Shown here one piece after another: positions 48,727 through 53,744 of a stretch of 53,744 nucleotides of DNA (position 1 is the stretch's first letter; each line of letters begins with the position of its first letter). Under the pieces are notes generated by a model. It saw only the letters and a list, made by a program, of their open reading frames with translations, made no database searches and was not told where the DNA came from. Source of the stretch: Clostridiales bacterium (GTDB lineage Bacteria > Bacillota > Clostridia > Christensenellales > Borkfalkiaceae); NCBI GenBank assembly GCA_022508265.1, contig JAFLVP010000008.1, positions 1-53,744 of the forward strand, given 5' to 3'. The position numbers were made by a program, and so were the translations under genes.

Positions 48727-49521
48727 TTAAAAGTCCGCCTCTTTGCTCTGCTTTATTGCATATATTACGGCAAATACGCACAGCCCTGCCGAGGCGGTTG
48801 CAAGCACCGTTATCCACAGCCACGCGAGTGGCAGGGAGTTGAAATTCTGCACTACGGTGTTTCTTAAAACAAATGTATCTCCTCCGTTTAAAAGGTTTGT
48901 TGTAACGAGAGTAAACACAACCGAAAACAGCGCATATCCGCCCGCGACGCCCCAGCGGAGTCCACCCCTGTTTGTGCTTCCGCAGAGCACAGCCGCGCCG
49001 TAAGTGAGTATAAGCCAAATGAGTAAAAATACGTAGCCCAAGCCGTCTATTGCGGGGAAAGCGTTTGAATACAGTTCGATATAGAACCTCATACCCTCCC
49101 ATAAATTGACTAATATTCCCATCAGAAGAAAGGGTATTGCAAGCAAAATAAAGAACGCGGCAAGCACCGTAACGAACCAAAACAGGGATATAATCAGCCC
49201 GCCCGTAAGCCTTAATACGAGCTTCTTTTTGGGCGCCATGGGGAACAGAGATTGAAGGTTTGGTCTGTGCCTTGACACCGAAACGGTTATTGCGCAAACG
49301 ATAAATTCTATGAGCGCAAACAAAAATATAAGCGTGGTAAAATCAAACCTGTCGGCAGCGCCGTAGGGCGCCCTTGCCTGATAGATTGCCAAAAAGGATA
49401 TAAGTCCGCACAGGGCGACGGGAAGGACTTCCCCTACTCCCCTTTTAACGGGCGGTATATAAGAGCGGGACAGTGCATTGAGATAGGCTATTGTCCCTCC
49501 AGCTTTTTTTGCTTTTTTCAT
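48727..49521 (-). CDS. ABC transporter membrane protein (second permease)
   Basis: A 264-aa integral membrane protein with about seven hydrophobic helices (roughly 33-50, 61-79, 104-121, 122-140, 165-185, 193-213, 232-258). No enzyme motif is present. It is the last gene of the GntR-ATPase-permease-permease cluster, 15 nt after the other permease, and resembles ABC-2-like exporter subunits of YtrA-regulated systems in general layout. Substrate unknown; in Bacillus the ytr system responds to cell-wall antibiotics. Co-transcription with the ATPase is the main support for the assignment. Confidence 0.7.
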   Translation of the reverse strand: MKKAKKAGGTIAYLNALSRSYIPPVKRGVGEVLPVALCGLISFLAIYQARAPYGAADRFDFTTLIFLFALIEFIVCAITVSVSRHRPNLQSLFPMAPKKKLVLRLTGGLIISLFWFVTVLAAFFILLAIPFLLMGILVNLWEGMRFYIELYSNAFPAIDGLGYVFLLIWLILTYGAAVLCGSTNRGGLRWGVAGGYALFSVVFTLVTTNLLNGGDTFVLRNTVVQNFNSLPLAWLWITVLATASAGLCVFAVIYAIKQSKEADF

Positions 49522-49536
49522 TGATATTCCCTCTGA

Positions 49537-50307
49537 TCAGTAGTCTTTGCCTCTGTTTTTGCGTGCTGTGAACCAAACGGTAAAGCCGAAAAAAGCAAAC
49601 ACGGCAACTCCGAATAAGAGCACGGCAAGCCAGGGATACTGCATATATTCATAGCCGAGACTGTAGAATGGCGACGCCTCGAAGAAGCCTATAAAGCGTA
49701 TTCCCTTGGGAAGCGTGAGCGAATAAGGAAGGCTCATAAATTGCAGGCAGAGATATACGGCTACGCAGAATATGAAGGTAAATATTGCCTTGTTACTCCA
49801 CTTCTTTATAAAAGCGAAGAACATACCCGCCGAATAGCCGGCAAGCTGGAACAAAAGTCCGAATATTATGCCGTAACCTCCCATCGCTTTTACGGGGTCA
49901 AACATAAATGCCTCTTTCCACATGGGGAAAACCTCGAAGCCGACTAACAGCCCGTACAGAGAGAAGATAGACAGGAAAAATATTCTTATAAACACCATAG
50001 CCGCAAGCGCAAGTACGAAGTACAGGGCGGGAGCAAGCCATGCGTAGATCAGTTTTTGTTTGGGGCTGTAGGGCGAAAGGGTTATTACGTTGGGAGTGGC
50101 ACTTCGAAGCCCGCCGAGGTAAATTGCTATTCCGGCAAGCAGCGCAGCCGAGAACCACGTCCACGATAAGGCGTTCAAAACGAAAGATAAGACGACGTAT
50201 GCGGCGAATACGCCGATATACCCGCTCCTGCGCTTGCTCTGCTGGCAATACTCCAAAAGAGACGAAAAATATCTTAAAAAGCCGCTTTTATATAAAACAG
50301 TTCTCAT
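49537..50307 (-). CDS. ABC transporter membrane protein (first permease)
   Basis: A 256-aa integral membrane protein with about seven hydrophobic helices, beginning after a short basic N-terminus (FLRYFSSLLEYCQQSKRR). Helices lie near 32-50, 52-68, 90-115, 118-130, 145-168, 172-195 and 225-248. It starts 1 nt after the ATPase stop (TAA-T-ATG), so the two are tightly coupled. It probably forms the membrane channel with the 264-aa protein, as a heterodimer powered by the ATPase. The substrate cannot be inferred. Confidence 0.72.
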   Translation of the reverse strand: MRTVLYKSGFLRYFSSLLEYCQQSKRRSGYIGVFAAYVVLSFVLNALSWTWFSAALLAGIAIYLGGLRSATPNVITLSPYSPKQKLIYAWLAPALYFVLALAAMVFIRIFFLSIFSLYGLLVGFEVFPMWKEAFMFDPVKAMGGYGIIFGLLFQLAGYSAGMFFAFIKKWSNKAIFTFIFCVAVYLCLQFMSLPYSLTLPKGIRFIGFFEASPFYSLGYEYMQYPWLAVLLFGVAVFAFFGFTVWFTARKNRGKDY

Positions 50308-50308
50308 A

Positions 50309-51184
50309 TTACTTTCTCCTCTTTGCGTTTTGGTTGTCGCCGTCCAAGTCGCCCGTGCCTATGAGGTGCACGAACATCTCCTCGACAGTGGGAACTTTCA
50401 CAAGCAGCCCCTCTCCGCCGACTTCTATATCCTTTACGAGAAAGGTGTAGCCGAACATGCTCTTTTGCACGCCTATCGCCTTGTCCTGAAGGTGTTCGGG
50501 TATTACCGCACACTGCACGAGGCGGTACTTTTCGGTCAGAGTTACTTTGTCCTCGTTCATAGTGATTTTGCCGTTTTCCATCATAACGATATAGTCGGCA
50601 ATCCTGTCTAAATCCTCGGTTATATGCGTTGAAAAGAGCACGGTATGCTTTTCGTTCATCATAAATTCCTGAACGAGGGTAACTATCTCCTTTCTGTCGT
50701 AGGGGTCTATGCCCGAAGTGGGTTCGTCAAGTAAGAGAATATCTGGGTTCTGGCACAGGCCGAATATTAAATTGCACTTTTTCTGCATGCCGTAGGAATA
50801 TTTGCCTATACTCTGCGATTCGGGCAGGTTGAATTTCGCCATGAGTGTGTGAAAGAGCTCCTCGTCGAAATTTTTGTACGCCGATTTGTAATACTGTAAA
50901 AGGTATTTGGGCCGGGACGCAAGGGCAAAATGAGGGGTGTCGAACACGCAGGCGATTGAGTTGAGTACCTCCACCTCGTTACCCAAGAATTTCATACCGT
51001 TGTAAAGTATTCGTCCCGATACGGGCTCCAATTGGCGCATTATGGTTTTAAGCAACGTGGTCTTGCCCGCGCCGTTTCTGCCTACGAGCCCCGTTATGCA
51101 CCCGCTCTTTATTTCGAGATTTAAGTCCGAAATTTTAAATCCGCCCAAATCTATTGTGAGATTGCTTATTTCCAAACCGTTCAT
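50309..51184 (-). CDS. ABC transporter ATP-binding protein
   Basis: A 291-aa cytoplasmic ATPase with Walker A GLVGRNGAGKTTLL (~34-47), a Q-loop region, signature YSYGMQKK, Walker B ILLLDEPTSG and H-loop STHIT. The signature is a variant of LSGGQ, common in YtrB/BcrA-like exporters. The C-terminal ~70 residues form an extra regulatory-looking domain. Its ATG overlaps the TGA of the GntR gene (ATGA), so regulator and transporter are translationally coupled. It energises the two permeases encoded downstream. YtrA-linked exporters often handle cell-wall-active compounds, but that is family context rather than proof here. Confidence 0.92.
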   Translation of the reverse strand: MNGLEISNLTIDLGGFKISDLNLEIKSGCITGLVGRNGAGKTTLLKTIMRQLEPVSGRILYNGMKFLGNEVEVLNSIACVFDTPHFALASRPKYLLQYYKSAYKNFDEELFHTLMAKFNLPESQSIGKYSYGMQKKCNLIFGLCQNPDILLLDEPTSGIDPYDRKEIVTLVQEFMMNEKHTVLFSTHITEDLDRIADYIVMMENGKITMNEDKVTLTEKYRLVQCAVIPEHLQDKAIGVQKSMFGYTFLVKDIEVGGEGLLVKVPTVEEMFVHLIGTGDLDGDNQNAKRRK

Positions 51185-51561
51185 TTTTTTATATCTCCCA
51201 TTTCTTCTTTGAAAATTTGCTTAATTATATTGATATCAACCGAATTTTGCACGGCAAACGACTTTATTTCTTTTACTTTTGCCCGAAGCTCTTTTACAGC
51301 ATACTCCTCCGCCATCTCCTTGTTGACGGACGCGACGAATACGCCCTTGCCCTGCAGTGAATAGCAAAAGCCTTCGTTGCATAAGTCGTCATAGGCGCGC
51401 TTTGCCGTAATTATGCCCACGCCTATCTCCTTTGCAAGCGTTCTTATAGAGGGCAGCATAACTCCCTCGATAAGGTCGCCCGAAAGTATCATCCCTCTTA
51501 TTTGCTTTTTAATCTGTTCGTAAATCGGCTCGCCAGAGTCGTAAGTTATAATAAGTTGCAT
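51181..51561 (-). CDS. GntR-family transcriptional regulator, YtrA subfamily
   Basis: A 126-aa regulator with an N-terminal winged helix (GEPIYEQIKKQIRGMILSG ... LPSIRTLAKEIGVGIITAKRAYDDL) and a short helical C-terminus without a ligand domain, the YtrA pattern. The start at MQLIITYDSG (51561) is chosen because an upstream in-frame ATG at 51606 would lie inside the promoter -35 region. The leader is only ~10 nt and the ribosome binding site (GTAGGT) is weak. An 11-bp imperfect dyad covers the -10 box, so the protein probably represses its own operon, relieved by a signal such as cell-wall stress (family-based inference). Confidence 0.9.
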   Translation of the reverse strand: MQLIITYDSGEPIYEQIKKQIRGMILSGDLIEGVMLPSIRTLAKEIGVGIITAKRAYDDLCNEGFCYSLQGKGVFVASVNKEMAEEYAVKELRAKVKEIKSFAVQNSVDINIIKQIFKEEMGDIKK

Positions 51562-51565
51562 ATCA

Positions 51566-51606
51566 GTACCTACTGTGATTATACAATAGATACAGAACCC
51601 TGTCAA
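51566..51606 (-). promoter_or_regulatory. Promoter with overlapping operator dyad of the GntR-ABC operon
   Basis: On the minus strand, TTGACA (51606-51601), a 17-nt spacer and TATAAT (51583-51578), both perfect. An inverted repeat GTATCTATTGT (51593-51583) and ACAGTAGGTAC (51576-51566), 9 of 11 positions matching, spans the -10 box and start site. This is the position expected for repression by the YtrA-like protein. Confidence 0.75.
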
Positions 51607-51633
51607 CTGTTTTTAAAAAATTTATAAAAAATA

Positions 51634-51655
51634 ACGCTCCGAGTTTTTCGGAGCG
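51634..51655 (-). terminator. Terminator of aspS
   Basis: Stem ACGCTCCGA/TCGGAGCGT followed by TATTTTTTA on the minus strand, 18 nt past the aspS stop. Confidence 0.85.
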
Positions 51656-51672
51656 TAAATATATGTTGAGTT

Positions 51673-53433
51673 TTATGCCTTTTTATTTTCGTTTTTCAAG
51701 ACGATATGCACGTCGTCGAGCTGTTTTTGTTCAACGGGGGAAGGTGCGTTCATCATAAGGTCGCGTGCATTTTTGTTCATAGGGAATGCGATAACCTCAC
51801 GAATATTCACGGTATTGGAGATTAACATTACAATTCTGTCCACACCGGGAGCTACACCTGCGTGCGGAGGAGCGCCGTATTCAAATGCATGGTAAAGCGC
51901 AGGGAACTTTTTAACCACCTCGTCTTTGCCCAAGCCGACAAGCGAAAAGGCTTTAAGCATAATCTCGGGGTCGTGATTTCTTACCGCGCCCGACGAAAGC
52001 TCGACGCCGTTGCACACGATGTCGTACTGCCAAGCGAGTATATCAAGCGGGTCTTTCTCTTCCAATGCTTTCAACCCGCCCTGCGGCATAGAGAAAGGAT
52101 TGTGGCAGAATTCGAGCTTGCCGCTCTCCTCGCCGATTTCGTACATAGGGAAGTCGACTATCCAGCAGAAACGGTAAACGTCCTTTTCAAGAAGGTCTAA
52201 TCCCGTGCCCAGCATAGTGCGGAGGACACCCGCCCGCTTTTGCGCAAGACCGAGCGTCTCGTCGACAACGAGCGCAACAAACGCACCCGCTTTCAAATCC
52301 AATTTTTCTTTGAGAGCTTCTATCTTTTCGCCGAGGAATTTTGCAATTCCGCCTACGGGCGCACCCGACTCGTCCAGCTTGAACCAGAACATTGTGCCGC
52401 CCTCTGTTTTTACCTTAAAATCTTCCGCCGTCTTATCTATCCACTTGCGGGGGGCCTCAGTGCCGTTTACGGCAATGGCTTTCACGATTTTTCCCTCTAC
52501 GGCGTTAAAACCGCAACCCTGCATTATCTCGGATATATCCGCAACGGTTAGCGGATTGCGAAGATCGGGCTTATCCGTACCGTACGTTTCAAGCGCGTCA
52601 CGGTAAGCTATTCTTTTAAACGGGGGCTTATCCGCCTCCCAGCCCGAAAACTTGGAAAACAAGGGCGGGAACATGTCTTCTATAACGCCGAACACGTCCT
52701 CCTGAGTTGCAAACGCCATTTCGAGGTCGAGCTGATAAAACTCGCCGGGCGAACGGTCTGCACGCGCGTCTTCGTCACGGAAACAGGGCGCAATTTGGAA
52801 ATATCTGTCGAAACCCGAACACATTAAAAGCTGTTTATACTGCTGAGGCGCTTGAGGCAGTGCATAGAACTCGCCGGGATAGATGCGGCTGGGCACTATA
52901 TAATCGCGCGCGCCTTCGGGCGAAGAACTCGTTAAAATGGGCGTGGACATTTCCAAGAAACCTTTCTCGGTCATAAGCCTGCGTATCTCTTGTATGATTT
53001 GAGAACGAAGAATAATTTTATCCTTTACAAGCGGATTGCGCAAATCGAGGAAACGGTAGCGCAGACGGGTATCTTCGCCTACGTCAAGCGAACGGGAAAC
53101 CTCGAACGGAAGAGCGGGCATTATACGCTTGCCTAAAATTTCTACCTTTTCGGGCACAATCTCGATAAAGCCCGTAGGCAGTTTATCGTTCGGAGCACTG
53201 CGCAGTACTACCTCCCCTTCTACAGATATCGTTGACTCGGTGGGGATATTGCGCAAGGTTGACAGGCAGGGTTCTTCCGAACAGACAACCTGCGTCACCC
53301 CGTAGAAATCACGCAAAACGGCAAAAAGCAAACCGCCTTTGTCGCGCTTGCTGTCAAGCCAGCCCGCAAGCTTTACCTTTTTACCTACATCGTCTTTACG
53401 AAGCTGTCCGCAATTATGCGTTCTGTATATCAT
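51673..53433 (-). CDS. aspS: Aspartyl-tRNA synthetase
   Basis: A 586-aa class II synthetase that charges tRNA-Asp with aspartate in the cytoplasm. The N-terminal OB-fold anticodon-binding domain (~1-105) starts MIYRTHNCGQL. The catalytic core has motif 1 (FLEMSTPILTSSSPEGARDY), motif 2 (PCFRDEDARADRSPGEFYQL) and motif 3 (GVAPGVDRIVMLI). The bacterial-type GAD insertion lies between motifs 2 and 3. Length is normal for bacterial AspRS. Single-gene transcript with promoter at 53468-53496 and terminator at 51634-51655. Whether it is discriminating or also charges tRNA-Asn cannot be settled from this window. Confidence 0.98.
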   Translation of the reverse strand: MIYRTHNCGQLRKDDVGKKVKLAGWLDSKRDKGGLLFAVLRDFYGVTQVVCSEEPCLSTLRNIPTESTISVEGEVVLRSAPNDKLPTGFIEIVPEKVEILGKRIMPALPFEVSRSLDVGEDTRLRYRFLDLRNPLVKDKIILRSQIIQEIRRLMTEKGFLEMSTPILTSSSPEGARDYIVPSRIYPGEFYALPQAPQQYKQLLMCSGFDRYFQIAPCFRDEDARADRSPGEFYQLDLEMAFATQEDVFGVIEDMFPPLFSKFSGWEADKPPFKRIAYRDALETYGTDKPDLRNPLTVADISEIMQGCGFNAVEGKIVKAIAVNGTEAPRKWIDKTAEDFKVKTEGGTMFWFKLDESGAPVGGIAKFLGEKIEALKEKLDLKAGAFVALVVDETLGLAQKRAGVLRTMLGTGLDLLEKDVYRFCWIVDFPMYEIGEESGKLEFCHNPFSMPQGGLKALEEKDPLDILAWQYDIVCNGVELSSGAVRNHDPEIMLKAFSLVGLGKDEVVKKFPALYHAFEYGAPPHAGVAPGVDRIVMLISNTVNIREVIAFPMNKNARDLMMNAPSPVEQKQLDDVHIVLKNENKKA

Positions 53434-53467
53434 AATTTACCTCTTTGATTCTCTGAGTTTCTTTTTT

Positions 53468-53496
53468 ATAATACACCTAAATTTTACAAATGACAA
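53468..53496 (-). promoter_or_regulatory. Promoter of aspS
   Basis: On the minus strand, TTGTCA (53496-53491), a 17-nt spacer and TATTAT (53473-53468), about 35 nt before the start. No T-box or other leader element is seen. 53500-53640 holds no recognisable gene. Confidence 0.65.
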
Positions 53497-53646
53497 TCAA
53501 TTAGATAAGTTTGTTGCCGATTTTTTTCACACATTGACTATCGGCGCGGACTTTGCGCCTTGTTATCTGAATTTTTTATATTAAGTGGCGCAAAGCTTCG
53601 GGCTCCGCCCTCACGCGAACGCGGCTCAAACCGTTAAAATAGCTCC

Positions 53647-53680
53647 AAAAAAAGCACCCCTCACAAAGGGATGCTTTTTT
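53647..53680 (-). terminator. Terminator after tRNA-Thr
   Basis: Stem AAAAAAGCATCCC/GGGGTGCTTTTTTT immediately after the CCA end of the tRNA. The pairing can extend outward into the tRNA 3' end (AGCTCCA with TGGAGCT). Confidence 0.8.
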
Positions 53681-53744
53681 TGGAGCTACTGGCCGGACTC
53701 GAACCGGCGACCTGCTGATTACGAATCAGCTGCTCTACCAACTG
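53681..53744 (-). tRNA. tRNA-Thr(CGT), 5' end beyond the window
   Basis: The last 64 nt of a tRNA. Anticodon stem GCTGA/TCAGC with loop TTCGTAA, anticodon CGT reading ACG (Thr). T arm GCCGG-TTCGAGT-CCGGC; acceptor end AGCTCCA with the CCA encoded. The D arm (AGTTGGTAGAGCAG) is complete at the edge; the 5' acceptor strand is missing. Confidence 0.93.

Noticed and set aside
48668-49297. Alternative minus-strand 209-codon frame within the 264-aa permease gene
   Set aside because: The permease frame gives clean membrane helices, good coupling to the operon and a proper start; the alternative is Arg-rich with no motif.
51562-51606. Upstream ATG (51606) for the GntR regulator
   Set aside because: It falls in the -35 hexamer of a perfect promoter, so it would not be on the transcript.

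Overview
The window looks like the chromosome of a low-to-moderate GC Gram-positive bacterium, most likely an uncultured gut Clostridia lineage (Bacillota). Supporting signs are near-consensus sigma-A promoters (TTGACA/TATAAT, 16-17 nt spacers), strong AGGAGG-type ribosome binding sites, many lipobox lipoproteins, BspA-type leucine-rich repeats, InlB-like B repeats, a TnpX/TnpW-type recombinase pair and a YtrA-type GntR regulator. I cannot name the species. Every gene, including the tRNA, lies on the minus strand, so transcription runs from high to low coordinates. About half of the window is cell-surface coding capacity, much of it in two giant repeat proteins (about 4,477 and 2,358 aa).

Layout from high to low coordinates. 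53.7-51.6 kb: a tRNA-Thr(CGT) cut by the window edge, then aspS. 51.6-48.7 kb: a GntR (YtrA-like) regulator with a dyad over its own -10 box, followed by an ABC ATPase and two permeases. 48.5-47.2 kb: a GT2 glycosyltransferase and a 66-aa Cys-rich, collagen-like protein that may be its substrate. 47.1-45.6 kb: a membrane-anchored protein ending in a ribosomal uL15-like domain. 45.2-43.4 kb: an AT-rich lipoprotein gene resembling GT80 sialyltransferases, flanked by two copies of a ~100-bp structured repeat. 43.1-37.6 kb: a phosphorelay operon (hybrid sensor kinase, REC-HD-GYP-GGDEF cyclic-di-GMP protein, Hpt). 37.1-22.5 kb: an operon with a 4,477-aa surface protein (EF-hand loop, LRRs, about 28 repeats, C-terminal membrane anchor), a paralogue of the uL15-fusion protein and a Lys-rich coiled-coil protein. 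22.3-12.7 kb: a five-gene operon (hybrid kinase, LRR lipoprotein, MoxR ATPase, DUF58 protein, transglutaminase-like membrane protein that appears to lack its catalytic Cys). 12.6-10.8 kb: a large serine recombinase with TnpW. 10.5-3.4 kb: a monocistronic 2,358-aa lipoprotein with five composite repeats and a structured 5' leader. 3.1 kb to the start: a Cys-rich lipoprotein, a three-helix membrane protein and a second MoxR ATPase cut by the window edge.

Together the window describes a surface-oriented locus: giant adhesin-like or matrix proteins, two MoxR chaperone-type clusters each led by a secreted lipoprotein, glycosyltransferases, and signalling proteins (two hybrid kinases, one Hpt, one cyclic-di-GMP enzyme) that could link environmental sensing to the surface. 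That functional linkage is inferred from gene order only.
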